Shown here piece by piece: positions 39,148 through 48,417 of a stretch of DNA of 64,000 bases (the stretch's first letter is position 1; every line of letters starts with the position of its first letter). Below the pieces are notes generated by a model that made no database searches, had not been told where the DNA came from, and saw nothing but the letters and a program-made list of their open reading frames with translations. The DNA is from Marinagarivorans algicola. GTDB taxonomy: Bacteria; Pseudomonadota; Gammaproteobacteria; Pseudomonadales; Cellvibrionaceae. Location: positions 62,001-126,000 of the forward strand of contig NZ_LGAK01000009.1 in assembly GCF_001292705.1 (NCBI RefSeq). Direction: 5' to 3'. The position numbers were made by a program, and so were the translations under genes.

Positions 39148-39170
39148 GTAGCGGAAGTTATTTTTTAGTG

Positions 39171-39323
39171 CTATTCAGAGGTACTGAATGGGGTAGTGAT
39201 GAATCATTGTCTGGGCCGCTTAAGCCACCCATGGGCGCTATATAAGCGCTCTCGGCACTTAAATGCCCAGAAAATCATCCATCAGCATCCTGTCAGGTGA
39301 GTTTTTTCAACTTGGCTTAATAG
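39171..39323 (+). repeat. Dispersed MITE-like repeat, copy 3
   Basis: From CTATTCAG to CTTAATAG. It contains GAGGTACTGAATGGGGTAG, GAATCATTGTCTGGGCCGCTT, AAGCCACCCATGGGCGCTAT, AAGCGCTCTCGGCACTTAAATG, CCCAGAAAATCATCCATCAG, CATCCTGTCAGGTGAG and TTTTTTCAACTTGG. Inserted between pilJ and chpA of one operon, 24 bp after the pilJ stop; it does not carry an obvious terminator. Confidence 0.8.
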
Positions 39324-39368
39324 TAACTTTTTATTTATTGGCGTTTAATCAAGTAGTGAGAGTCGCCT

Positions 39369-42300
39369 GTGGCATACGATAGTCTTTCTCCGCAGCAACA
39401 AGAGTTGCTCGATTTGTTACGCAATGAAGTTGCGGAGTATGTAGGTAATGAGCCAGATGATTTATGGCAACGTGTTGACCGCTGGCGTCATTACTTTGAG
39501 CATCTTAATAGCCAATTAGAGCACCTAGCGCGCGCAGCTCAAATGGTGGGCTTGCACGGGCTTGGGCTTAGCTGTAATCACTTGGTTAAAATTTTTGCCG
39601 GTATTGCCAGCGCACGCACAGCCCCAAGCCCTGAAGTACAAGCGTTAATGGCGCGTTGGGCGGTGGTGTTTTTAGGCTATTTACAACATATTTTTGCGAA
39701 TGGCTTTAATGCTCAAGCGTGTAAAGATTTGTTGGCCTATTTGCAGGCAGATGAGTGGCCTGAACCCCTAACCCCTGAAGAAGTGACGCTGCTTGAAGAG
39801 GCTTTTGAGTGCTCTGAAGTTGTTATTGATGAGGATTCAGAGACGTTATACCCCGATGATATTACCCAAGAGCACGCCAGCTTGGCGATTCCTCACGATG
39901 TGCACCCTGAATTATTGGATGGCTTAATTACTGAGCTTCCTGTGCAAGCGGATTTTTTTTCGGCGGCGATTGACCACTATATCCATACCAGCGACGCATC
40001 GTATTTATTAACCGCACAGCGTGTTGCCCATACAGTTAAAGGTGCTGGCAATGTGGTGGGGATTCACGGTGTCGCCAATTTAATGCATTATTGTGAAGAC
40101 CTTTTAGAGACCCACCAAAAAGGCATTGATATGGGGGACGCCGGATTTGCTGATTTACTTTTAGATGCGGCTGATTGCCTAGCAAATATCGCTGATTTTT
40201 TACAGGGTTTTGCGCCAGCGCCTGACAATATTCATGCATTGTTGATGTCTCTTGTGGGTGCGCTGACAAGAGAGACCATACAAGCAGAGGCTAGCGTAAC
40301 GGCACCGCTTGAAGGCACTGTTGACACGGTCGCGTTTGCTGACGATGACATGGCCGCTGCTGACACCTTTATTACGAATGATACCGTGGTGACTGATGAT
40401 GCATTAGTGATGCAGGACGAGTTACAGGATGCCGATGCGCTGGCGATGGACGCATTGCAGCCGGTTAACGATACAAAAGATAGCGCTTATGTCGCGCAGG
40501 AGTCTATGTTTGCAGGAGATCTCGACGCTGAATTCGAGTCCTTGGCGGCCGATTTTGATGATTTGTTTGGTAATGATACTCAACCTGCTACTAGCGATAA
40601 GCATCATTCCTCTGATGAGCACGTATTAGGTGATCATGCAGTACGGGGGCCCCTCGATTATCGAGCAGTGCCTCGCGTGCTAACAGAATCGTTTGAAAGT
40701 GAAGTGTTTACCGAAGGTGTATTGACGGATATTGATCGTTTAATTGGTGCAGAGCTACCTCAAGAGCTACCCCAAGAGGTATCACTGAATGCTCAATCAT
40801 TGCCGAGCATAACGACTAAGACCGCTCAAGTGCCCGCTGGTGAAGCGCAAATACCGGCGACCGCTTTAGAGATTGACGCTGAGCCTACCGTGATACTCAG
40901 TCACGCAGGACACCGCGATCTCTTGCAGGGCGATGCGCTGCAAGAGAAATTATCGCAACAAGATGATCTGCAAGACAATGGGGTGCCAAGTAATCAACTA
41001 CATACGGATGCGCTCAAAGCGAGTGCGCCGCGCATCAGCACAGCGGTGCCTAATGCGACCACATCGTTAGCGATGCTAGAGGCTAAGCCGCAATTTAATC
41101 TCACTTTATCGGATGAGAAGGCGACTGAGTTATTACGAGTGGCCGGCGAGGTGCAAATTTCTAATACTCAAATTCAATCGCGTGTTAATTCCACATTAAG
41201 TGTCGTTGAGGCTACGTTGCGTTTTCAGCAGCAGCTTTTAGATTTGGCGGGCGAGTTAGATAAAAGTTTGGCTCAGCAAAGTGCAGCGTTTATTGCCGCT
41301 AATGCTGGCGATGATACGCACATGGATCCATTAGAATTAGAGCGATACCATGAGCTGCATAGTTTTGCCAGCCGCTTACAAGAAGTTACGACTGATGCTC
41401 ATGAGGCCGTGCAGGAGTCGAATCAATCTTTGATGGATTTGCAAACTATTATTGGCGAGCAGCGCCAGCTGGGTTTTGAAATGCAAAATCAGGTGTTGGG
41501 CATTCGGCTACTGCCGGCCTCTATTTTATCGTCTCGTTTTACTCGGGGTGTACGTCAAGCGGCGCGCTTAACCCACAAAGCCGCAACACTCGAGATTATT
41601 GGTGATGATGTACTAGTGGATTCACGCGTCTTAAATTCGATTGCCGATCCTGTATTGCATTTGTTGCGTAATGCGGTGGATCACGGGTTAGAGCAAAGTG
41701 CACTTGAGCGTGAGCAAAAAGGCAAAAGCGCCGAAGGTAAAATTACTCTGACGTTTGAACGTATTGGGGACACGATTAAAGTACGTGTGAGTGATGATGG
41801 CCAAGGTATTGATTATCGGCTCATTGAAAAAATAGCCATTGAGCGAGGCATTGTGAGCACTGAACAAAGCCATACGCACAGTGAGCTTGACCGTATTATT
41901 TTAATGCCTGGTTTTAGTACGCGTAGTGCGGTGACCCAAACATCGGGTCGCGGTATAGGCTTAGATGTTGTGAGTGATCAGGTGCGCCAGCTTAAAGGCT
42001 ATTTGAGCGTACACAGCGAGGCCGATCAAGGCACAACGTTTGAATTGTCTATGCCGATGAGTGTGTTGTCGGCGCATATGTTGATGGTGAACTGCGCCGA
42101 TCAGGTGCACGGTATTATTAGTCGAGGCTTGCAGCAAATTGCCCACCTACAAGCGGGTGATTTGCAGCAAGATGATCAAAAGCGATGGTTTTATGACTTC
42201 TATGGTAAATCTGTACCGGTCTTCTTTTTGAATCAGATGGTCGGTGTTGACGATGGTTTTAGTACCGATGCCACAATTTACCGATCATTATTAATAACAC

Positions 42301-42956
42301 CCAAAGCGGATGGCGAGCTTTGTGGTGTTGCGGTAGAGCAAATAACCGCTAGTGAAGAGCATGTTATTAAGCCGTTGGGTCGTTTTAGCTATCATCCTGC
42401 CGGCGTTACTGGCGCGGCGATTTTAGGGAATGGCGCTATTGCACCCGTCTTAGATATTCATGACTTTCCGGTATTGCGCTTCACCGAAGAGGAGCGTAAA
42501 CATTGGCAGGAGCGTACAGCTTTATTAGGTGTGCGTAAAAAACCTGTGGTAGCTACCAAGCCTATTGCTTTGATAGCTGATGACTCTCTGAGTGCTCGTC
42601 GTGCGCTGGCGCAATTTATGGCGGATTTTGGGTACGATGTTGTGACGGCGCGCGATGGTTTTGATGCCATTAATCAAATGGCGGAGCTTCCCGAAGGTCG
42701 CGCGCCAGTGATTGCCTTACTGGATTTGGAAATGCCACGTATGAACGGGCTTGAATTAACCGCTCATATGCGTTCGCAACCAGATTATCAGCGTATACCT
42801 ATTGCCATGGTGACCTCACGAACTACTGCGAGGCACAAAGTGATGGCCAAAAGTGCAGGCGTGGGAGCTTATTTAAACAAGCCTTGGAGTGATGATGAGT
42901 TAACCCAAGTATTGACTGAGCTTTTGCCGCAAGACTTTCATGCTGTCAGCGCATAA
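39369..42956 (+). CDS. chpA: ChpA/PilL-like hybrid CheA histidine kinase
   Basis: A 1195-residue hybrid kinase. Order: N-terminal FimL-like helical domain without a phospho-His (1-150); one canonical Hpt with His221 in AHTVKGAGNVVGI; a long Asp/Gln-rich linker (about 300-560); a P3 helical dimer region; HATPase with LRNAVDHGLEQ, DDGQGIDY and GRGIGLDVV (about 740-900); CheW-like domain; and a C-terminal receiver with Asp1119 in LLDLEMPRMNG and the Lys in YLNKPW. P. aeruginosa ChpA is twice as long with several Xpt domains; this one has one. The GTG start is at 39369. No CheB or CheR (chpB, pilK) follows. Confidence 0.85.
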   Translation: MAYDSLSPQQQELLDLLRNEVAEYVGNEPDDLWQRVDRWRHYFEHLNSQLEHLARAAQMVGLHGLGLSCNHLVKIFAGIASARTAPSPEVQALMARWAVVFLGYLQHIFANGFNAQACKDLLAYLQADEWPEPLTPEEVTLLEEAFECSEVVIDEDSETLYPDDITQEHASLAIPHDVHPELLDGLITELPVQADFFSAAIDHYIHTSDASYLLTAQRVAHTVKGAGNVVGIHGVANLMHYCEDLLETHQKGIDMGDAGFADLLLDAADCLANIADFLQGFAPAPDNIHALLMSLVGALTRETIQAEASVTAPLEGTVDTVAFADDDMAAADTFITNDTVVTDDALVMQDELQDADALAMDALQPVNDTKDSAYVAQESMFAGDLDAEFESLAADFDDLFGNDTQPATSDKHHSSDEHVLGDHAVRGPLDYRAVPRVLTESFESEVFTEGVLTDIDRLIGAELPQELPQEVSLNAQSLPSITTKTAQVPAGEAQIPATALEIDAEPTVILSHAGHRDLLQGDALQEKLSQQDDLQDNGVPSNQLHTDALKASAPRISTAVPNATTSLAMLEAKPQFNLTLSDEKATELLRVAGEVQISNTQIQSRVNSTLSVVEATLRFQQQLLDLAGELDKSLAQQSAAFIAANAGDDTHMDPLELERYHELHSFASRLQEVTTDAHEAVQESNQSLMDLQTIIGEQRQLGFEMQNQVLGIRLLPASILSSRFTRGVRQAARLTHKAATLEIIGDDVLVDSRVLNSIADPVLHLLRNAVDHGLEQSALEREQKGKSAEGKITLTFERIGDTIKVRVSDDGQGIDYRLIEKIAIERGIVSTEQSHTHSELDRIILMPGFSTRSAVTQTSGRGIGLDVVSDQVRQLKGYLSVHSEADQGTTFELSMPMSVLSAHMLMVNCADQVHGIISRGLQQIAHLQAGDLQQDDQKRWFYDFYGKSVPVFFLNQMVGVDDGFSTDATIYRSLLITPKADGELCGVAVEQITASEEHVIKPLGRFSYHPAGVTGAAILGNGAIAPVLDIHDFPVLRFTEEERKHWQERTALLGVRKKPVVATKPIALIADDSLSARRALAQFMADFGYDVVTARDGFDAINQMAELPEGRAPVIALLDLEMPRMNGLELTAHMRSQPDYQRIPIAMVTSRTTARHKVMAKSAGVGAYLNKPWSDDELTQVLTELLPQDFHAVSA

Positions 42957-43527
42957 GTCAGAGTGTACTGTGTTATAGGGTGTGTTATCGCAGGGTATGC
43001 TATCGCGGTGTTATTGCGTGTGCGGCTGTGGACTCGCATTATTATATGAGCTCATCTTGATTGTGCGCGAAGATCGAGCGTTGTTAGGGTGTATCGATGC
43101 GGAATAAAAAGCATTTCGATAGCTCTTTAAATAATAAGGTGCCAAATACTTTCTTTTGGCGTATAGGATGAGTTGAGGTTCTGCGAAATTTTGTTTTTAT
43201 CATAAAATATATATGCGAGTTGGTTTTGCAGCATAAGCGGCTGCCAATCGCATGGCCGATTAGTGCGCTTATTGAGCTAATACAGGCCTGAATAAATCGA
43301 GCGTATTCACTGGATATTTACGTGTTGAGAGGGCTTTTATAACGCTTGGCTCTACGATCTACGGAAGTCACTACATAAAGTCATCAGATAAAGTCATTAG
43401 ATAAAATCAAAGCCTAAGACCCCAGAGGGCAGGGTGAATGACTGATGATCGTGTGGGTACTTCTGAGTACTGCTCAATTTAAGTATCACCCGACAATAAC
43501 CTCATAGCAACCACGTGGCGCATCATT
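42957..43527. other. Gene-free region after chpA
   Basis: 571 bp without a supportable gene. GATAAAGTCATTAGATAAA-type words repeat in tandem at about 43378-43406. The end carries the upstream region of the small protein at 43528. Confidence 0.4.
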
Positions 43528-43833
43528 ATGATTGAAAAGAATTATTTAAAGAGTAAGCCTATTTGTAAAGTCAAATTCGTACTTCCTCGCCAACGCGCTG
43601 AAGGTGTGAAAACGGTACATCTAGTAGGAACATTTAATGATTGGAATGTTGATGCGCAAAAACTTCGCAAGCAAAAAAACGGCGCATATGCCGCAACGCT
43701 CTCACTGCCTGTAGGTGAGCAACATGAATTTCGCTACTTGTTAAATGGCGATACCTGGGAAAATGATGATAGTGCAGATCATTATGTGCCGAGTAATGTA
43801 AGCTTTGAAGAAAACTCAGTTGTTGTTTTGTAA
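43528..43833 (+). CDS. Small glycogen-binding-type (CBM48/AMPK-beta-like) protein
   Basis: A 101-residue protein made of one carbohydrate-binding module 48 domain. CKVKFVLPRQRAEGVKTVHLVGTFNDWN gives the first strands, with the Trp of the F-N-D-W motif; FRYLLNGDTWENDDSADHYVPS gives the second conserved patch (F-R-Y-x-x-x-G-x-W-x-N-D). These modules bind glycogen or starch next to a catalytic domain; alone at this size the role is unknown, perhaps as an adaptor for a glycogen enzyme or kinase. No signal peptide. The TTG/ATG start is plain ATG with weak binding site. Confidence 0.78.
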   Translation: MIEKNYLKSKPICKVKFVLPRQRAEGVKTVHLVGTFNDWNVDAQKLRKQKNGAYAATLSLPVGEQHEFRYLLNGDTWENDDSADHYVPSNVSFEENSVVVL

Positions 43834-43876
43834 GGCTTTTTGATGGCGTCTTAATACGACACAAAGTTCCGAGAGC

Positions 43877-44440
43877 TTAGCGAGCGCCTAGGGTGCGCAA
43901 AAAGTTTAGCGTTGTAATGAGCGGTAGGCCAATTAGTGCGCTGGGGTCATCACTGGTTACGCGCTTAAACAGCGATAATCCAAGGCCTTCAGATTTAAAG
44001 CTACCGGCACAATCAAAGGGTTGCTCTTGCTTAAGATAGTCTTCTATGTCGGCGCTGGTGAGCGGCCTAAATTCAACTTCTGTTGTCACTACATCGCTGA
44101 GTAAAGCTGGCCCTTTACGTACACACACGGCGGTATGAAAAAGGACCGTCTGCCCTGATTGTAATTGGAGTTGTTGAACGGCTTTTTCATAGTCTCCAGG
44201 CTTGCCTAGTGGCACGCCGTTGAGGCTCGCTACTTGATCGCTTCCTATAATCGTCACGTGAGGGGCATGCTGTGCAATATGGTGAGTCTTCGCGATAGCT
44301 AAGCGCAGTGCTTGCGCCTTGGGTTGTTCCTGATAGTGCGCGGCTTCGTCAATATCGGGTGCTATGCACCGAGCGTTAATGTTTACTTGCGCTAGTAATT
44401 GTTTGCGGTAGCGAGAAGATGAAGCAAGAATAATATCCAT
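43877..44440 (-). CDS. yceF: Maf-like nucleotide pyrophosphatase (YceF type)
   Basis: A 187-residue Maf-family protein. IILASSSRYRKQLLAQVNINARCIAPDIDEA at the start, IIGSDQVASLNGVPLGKPGDYEKA and HCAGSFKSEGLG-type (FDCAGSFKSEGLGLSLF) with VGLP at the end are the family blocks. The CAGSFKSEG pattern marks the YceF subgroup, m7GTP pyrophosphatases. Length fits. It is divergent from nothing close; the next gene on its strand is 154 bp upstream. Confidence 0.9.
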   Translation of the reverse strand: MDIILASSSRYRKQLLAQVNINARCIAPDIDEAAHYQEQPKAQALRLAIAKTHHIAQHAPHVTIIGSDQVASLNGVPLGKPGDYEKAVQQLQLQSGQTVLFHTAVCVRKGPALLSDVVTTEVEFRPLTSADIEDYLKQEQPFDCAGSFKSEGLGLSLFKRVTSDDPSALIGLPLITTLNFLRTLGAR

Positions 44441-44593
44441 AGTGTTTATTGGGTCTTAATGTTTGGCGGCTACACTTTTGTGGTTGTGGTTGTGGTTGTG
44501 GTAAAACGACTGCCGGTTGCAAGTCGCTATAAAGTTTCGATTTACGCAAATCTATCTGTACGTATGGTCAGCTCTGGTGGGGTAATGATGTAT

Positions 44594-45742
44594 TTATTCG
44601 CTACTGTTAGGGTTGATCGACAGTACCGCAGTAATCGTTAAAGGAGTGTTGTTGCGGTACACCTCCAGCTTAACCTCTTCGCCTGGGCGGGACTCTTTAA
44701 CTTCTTGCATACTACGAAGGCTACCACTCAAGCCATTATTTACCTTCTGATCGTTCACTTTTATAATAATGTCGCCAGGCGTTAGACCGGCAATATGGGC
44801 CGGGCCATTCTTGTACACCCCAGTGACCAATAAACCATGTGGTGACGGAAGACGATAGCGGCTTGCCAGCTGCGGAGTAATGGGTTGAGCGGTCACTCCG
44901 AGCCAGCCGCGTACGACGCGTCCAAACTCAATAATATCGCTTAGACTTTGCAAAGCGGTTTCGGCGGGTATAGCAAGGCCTATTCCGTTCAGATTATTTT
45001 CACCAATACGATCCAACATGGCGGTGTTGATGCCTACAAGATTACCGTAAGCATCAATAAGTGCACCACCGCTATTACCTGGGTTAATAGCGGCATCGGT
45101 TTGAATGAAGTTCTCGAAAGTGTTAATGCCAAGCCCGTAACGCCCTACTGCCGAGATAATGCCTTGCGTTACGGTTTGGCCCATGCCAAAGGGGTTGCCT
45201 ACCGCCAAGACAACATCGCCGACCATAAGTGGGCGCTCGTTGATGCTGATCGCTGTGAGCTGATCTAAAGCTATTTTGAGGACAGCGAGATCGTTTTCTT
45301 TATCGATACCGATAAGGTCAGCCTGAGCGTCGCGACCATCTTGGAGCTGCACAACAATTTCGTCAGCGCCTTGAATGACATGGTTGTTGGTTAGCAAGTA
45401 TCCCGATTGAGTGACAATAACACCTGACCCCAAGGCTGACTGCATACGCTCTTGTCGAGAGCTGTCTGCATTATTAAAAAAGTGCCGAAAAAGGGGGTCA
45501 TTAAACAACGGGCGGCGTTCGTTAGTGAATTTTTTGCGTGTATAGATGTTAACCACAGCGTGCGCGGCATGCTGTACGGCTTGCGCGTAAGATGCAGGCG
45601 CAGTGTTTTGGCTGGGTCGATGTACAAAGGTGGCGCGTCCGTCTTGCACGCTAATTTGTGGCGCAACCATCAGTACCACCAGTGCCGCAAGTAAGCCAAA
45701 AAGTAGCGGCCATCGAGTAAATAAGAATACCTTGTAGAGCAC
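44594..45742 (-). CDS. DegS/AlgW-type trypsin-like serine protease
   Basis: A 382-residue inner-membrane protease of the HtrA family. One TM helix is at about 12-30. The catalytic triad is His121 (LTNNHVI), Asp151 (KENDLAVLKI) and Ser224 (INPGNSGGALID). A single PDZ domain follows (GWLGVTAQ..., APIHIAGL-type GPAHIAGLTPGDIIIKVND). With one PDZ and an N-terminal anchor it fits DegS/AlgW, which starts the cut of the anti-sigma factor RseA/MucA in envelope stress. zapG (yhcB) lies just upstream, as yhcB-degQ-degS in E. coli. Function inferred from this and from the layout. Confidence 0.9.
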   Translation of the reverse strand: MLYKVFLFTRWPLLFGLLAALVVLMVAPQISVQDGRATFVHRPSQNTAPASYAQAVQHAAHAVVNIYTRKKFTNERRPLFNDPLFRHFFNNADSSRQERMQSALGSGVIVTQSGYLLTNNHVIQGADEIVVQLQDGRDAQADLIGIDKENDLAVLKIALDQLTAISINERPLMVGDVVLAVGNPFGMGQTVTQGIISAVGRYGLGINTFENFIQTDAAINPGNSGGALIDAYGNLVGINTAMLDRIGENNLNGIGLAIPAETALQSLSDIIEFGRVVRGWLGVTAQPITPQLASRYRLPSPHGLLVTGVYKNGPAHIAGLTPGDIIIKVNDQKVNNGLSGSLRSMQEVKESRPGEEVKLEVYRNNTPLTITAVLSINPNSSE

Positions 45743-45747
45743 GTGCT

Positions 45748-46257
45748 TTAGCTGCTTTTAATGTCGTCGTGCGGGTCGTTGCCTGCGGTCTTGACTTCAA
45801 TGCTACTCGTATCTTCCGGCTCTTCAGCCAAACCAAAATCTTCGCTCAGCACGCCTTGCTGGCCCGGTGTTTTGGGGGCCCAGTCCTGAGGCGGTTTAAT
45901 GGTTGCTGGGTCTATATTTTCGAGAGCTTGTGGGGGTGGTGTAGGCTCTTCATCGCTTTGAGCTAAAATGGCGCGGCTGATATCAGGGCTGGTAAGATGA
46001 AGTGCACCGCTGACCAAGTGGTCGCGCAACTGCTGTTGACGTTGCTGGCTTTCTACAATAAGGCGGGAAGTATCAACAAAATGTTGTGCAACATTTTGTT
46101 GATACTGATTGTATTCATTTTGCAGCGTGTTGTGTTTGGCTTCTAAATCTTTTGGCTGGCCAGTGTTTTGGATGGTGCGCATAATCAATAAACCTATTGC
46201 GATACCGATCAATAGGCAGGCAAGGCTGGTGACAATAAGGACTGTAGTTGAAATCAC
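45748..46257 (-). CDS. zapG: ZapG/YhcB family (DUF1043) protein
   Basis: A 169-residue protein: one N-terminal helix (residues 5-27, TTVLIVTSLACLLIGIAIGLLI), then a coiled coil (LEAKHNTLQNEYNQYQQNVAQHFVDTSRLI) and an acidic Pro-rich tail. AQHFVDTSRL is the conserved DUF1043 block. E. coli YhcB/ZapG links cell shape, division and envelope synthesis. It lies 5 bp before the degS-like gene, so the two are co-transcribed. Confidence 0.88.
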   Translation of the reverse strand: MISTTVLIVTSLACLLIGIAIGLLIMRTIQNTGQPKDLEAKHNTLQNEYNQYQQNVAQHFVDTSRLIVESQQRQQQLRDHLVSGALHLTSPDISRAILAQSDEEPTPPPQALENIDPATIKPPQDWAPKTPGQQGVLSEDFGLAEEPEDTSSIEVKTAGNDPHDDIKSS

Positions 46258-46586
46258 GGTGTCTCCTCAAAAGTTAGCTAACGGGCGAATCATACAGTAA
46301 GCAGTGGAATACTGCATATATCTGTGTATTGAGTATGGCCTAAAAGTATCTGGCTGAGGGTATCAAGGTAAAAAAACAGCGCAATACGCATGAATTAAGT
46401 GAGTTCTGATGGCACGCTGTAGTTAGTATGTAATGGCTATAGTTTTTCATCGTGTGAGGCTTTTGAGTGTAACTTCGATAGATTGCTTAGGATTGCAGCG
46501 CTAGACTATTGAGTCGTCCAGCGTAAAATAGCGCATCGCCAAGGGGGCTAAGTCGATTTTGGGCTTATACAATAAAGGGGGAAAGT
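46258..46586. other. Divergent spacer between zapG and the LRR kinase gene
   Basis: 329 bp holding both promoters. No ORF, palindrome or RNA structure stands out. Confidence 0.35.
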
Positions 46587-47852
46587 GTGAATACTTTAAA
46601 GCAATTGGAAGATGGCGCTTACCAAGGCGCCACACGGTTGGCACTAGCGCAAGAACTCACTGATTTTCCCGAAGCTATTTTTACCTTAGCCGACACATTA
46701 GAAATTTTAGATTTATCAAATAATTGCTTAACAAGCTTGCCCGATGATTTACATCGCTTGCACCGCTTAAAGGTTCTTTTTGTTTCAAATAATCACTTTA
46801 CTGTTTTGCCAGCCGCGTTAGGGGCTTGCAAAAACTTGGAAATGATCGGCTTTAAAGCCAATCGTATTACTCATGTACCTGCCTGCGCACTGCCCGCTAA
46901 ACTCCGGTGGTTGATTCTTACCGACAATGCCATCGAGTCACTACCAGAGGCGATTGGCGAGCGACCTTATTTACAAAAATTAATGCTGGCAGGTAATCGC
47001 TTAACCGCGCTGCCAGATACGCTAGCGCGGTGTCACAACTTACAGCTTCTCAGAATCTCTGCTAATCAATTGACCTCGTTCCCCCGTGTTTTGTGCAAAC
47101 TGCCTCGTTTAGCGTGGCTAGCCTTTGCGGGTAACCCTTTTGAGCCGCCGGCGCCGCTAGATAGCGAATGGCAAGTGCCTAAAGTGCGTATGGATCACCT
47201 AAAATGTCATGACGTGTTAGGCCGTGGGGCGTCAGGAGTGATTTGGCGGGCCTCATGGCGAGTGAACGCCTATAAAATGCCTAAGCATGTCGCGGTTAAA
47301 GTATTTCATGGCTCTGTGACTAGTGATGGCTACCCTCGCGATGAATTAGCGATTGCTGTGCGTGTTGGTGCTCATGCCAATGTGGTGCGTACGGTGGGTT
47401 ATGTTCAAAGCGATGAGGCATTGGCAGTAGTGATGAAGCTAATACCGAGCGATTATCGCAATTTAGGTTTACCACCGAGCCTGCACAGCTGTACGCGTGA
47501 TACCTTTGCTCCAAATGAGCGTTTAAGTTTGGCTGATATCGCAATCTTGATGGTGCAAATGGAATCGGTATTAGCGCATTTGAGGGTGCGACAAATCAGC
47601 CATGGCGATGTTTATGCGCATAATGTTCTCGTTAATGACGAGATGCAGTTACTCTTTGGCGATTTTGGTGCCGCGTCGTATTACGGGTATTTATCCGAGC
47701 CAATCCAGCAAGCTATAGTAGCCATAGAGAAGCGCGCGTTAGGCTATTTTATTGAAGACTTGCTCAGCCTTTGCGTTGATGACCAGTCCCAGAGCGCACT
47801 TGCGCAGCTAGCCTATTGGCGCCAGCAAGCAAGTATGCTAATCGCCTCATAA
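46587..47852 (+). CDS. Leucine-rich-repeat serine/threonine protein kinase
   Basis: A 421-residue fusion. Residues about 20-195 contain about seven LRRs of the LPxxLxxLxxLxxLxLxxNxLxxLP type (LEILDLSNNCLTSLPDDL; LQKLMLAGNRLTALPDTL). Residues about 205-421 are a eukaryotic-like kinase: the glycine loop LGRGASGVIWRA, VAVKVF with the ATP-binding Lys, HGDVYAHNVLV in the catalytic loop (D in HGD, N in HN), and FGDFGAASYYG as the DFG motif. The same architecture is common in Pseudomonas and relatives, with unknown targets. The start is GTG at 46587 after AAAGGGGGAAAGT. No operon partner. Confidence 0.9.
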   Translation: MNTLKQLEDGAYQGATRLALAQELTDFPEAIFTLADTLEILDLSNNCLTSLPDDLHRLHRLKVLFVSNNHFTVLPAALGACKNLEMIGFKANRITHVPACALPAKLRWLILTDNAIESLPEAIGERPYLQKLMLAGNRLTALPDTLARCHNLQLLRISANQLTSFPRVLCKLPRLAWLAFAGNPFEPPAPLDSEWQVPKVRMDHLKCHDVLGRGASGVIWRASWRVNAYKMPKHVAVKVFHGSVTSDGYPRDELAIAVRVGAHANVVRTVGYVQSDEALAVVMKLIPSDYRNLGLPPSLHSCTRDTFAPNERLSLADIAILMVQMESVLAHLRVRQISHGDVYAHNVLVNDEMQLLFGDFGAASYYGYLSEPIQQAIVAIEKRALGYFIEDLLSLCVDDQSQSALAQLAYWRQQASMLIAS

Positions 47853-47960
47853 TGCATAATGATATGGCTCAGAGTCTCTATGGAATGTTTAATGTTGAAA
47901 AGCAAGCCACCGCAGCGCGCGGCCTTAAAATAGATTGACTGACAAAGCGTCACGCAAAAA

Positions 47961-47985
47961 AAAAGCCCAGTTTTACTGGGCTTTT
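47961..47985. terminator. Terminator shared by tRNA-Ser and the LRR kinase region
   Basis: AAAAGCCCAG (47961-47970), loop TTTTA, CTGGGCTTTT (47976-47985), with A- and T-runs at both sides. It ends the tRNA-Ser transcript on the minus strand and could act on plus too. Confidence 0.85.
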
Positions 47986-47992
47986 TTTGAAA

Positions 47993-48080
47993 TGGCGGTG
48001 AGGGAGGGATTCGAACCCTCGAGGCCTTGCGACCTACACACTTTCCAGGCGTGCTCCTTCGACCACTCGGACACCTCACC
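47993..48080 (-). tRNA. tRNA-Ser (GGA)
   Basis: 88 nt with encoded CCA. The D-arm, long variable arm (TAGGTCGCAAGGCCT) and T-loop GTTCGAATC fold as tRNA-Ser. The anticodon loop CTGGAAA has anticodon GGA. It matches E. coli tRNA-Ser(GGA) nearly throughout. Terminator at 47961-47985 follows. Confidence 0.96.
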
Positions 48081-48235
48081 AAATTAGGCGCGCAACTCTA
48101 TCGAAGCTTGACGCTAAAGGCAAATGATATCTGTTTATCAGTCTTTAAAAAGGCAAAATAATGGTGTTTGTTACCCATAAAGGCGATGTTGAACCATACT
48201 TTAGGGTAATGCGGCGATTATTTTGAGTTATATTC

Positions 48236-48415
48236 ATGGAGTTTAAGGTCGTTACCTTGGTTGTTTTGATCGAGGCTTTTGTCTTTGCGTTATTAATCAT
48301 TGCGGGTATGGTGGTGTACATTCGCAAGCTTAAGTCATTGCTGCTTCGCGCCCAAAAAAAGCTTATCAGCAAGCAAGCGGCACCAGCGCGCTCGGCCATC
48401 ACGCCCAGCCCCTAG
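48236..48415 (+). CDS. Small single-span membrane protein
   Basis: A 59-residue ORF: MEFKVVTLVVLIEAFVFALL... gives one membrane helix at about 5-28, followed by a basic, helical tail (RKLKSLLLRAQKKLISKQ) and a short Ser/Pro end. The stop TAG (48413-48415) is 2 bp before the GTG start of the next gene, so the pair should be translated together. The topology is probably N-out, C-in. I do not recognise a family. A frame on the other strand is the shadow. Confidence 0.6.
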   Translation: MEFKVVTLVVLIEAFVFALLIIAGMVVYIRKLKSLLLRAQKKLISKQAAPARSAITPSP

Positions 48416-48417
48416 TT

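Noticed and set aside
44459-44641. Plus-strand 60-codon frame between maf and the protease gene
   Set aside because: It overlaps the protease 3' end and encodes a Val run from a GT-rich stretch; no binding site.
48145-48402. Minus-strand frame opposite the small membrane protein
   Set aside because: The plus-strand frame has a clear membrane helix plus basic tail and couples to the next gene, so the minus frame is its shadow.
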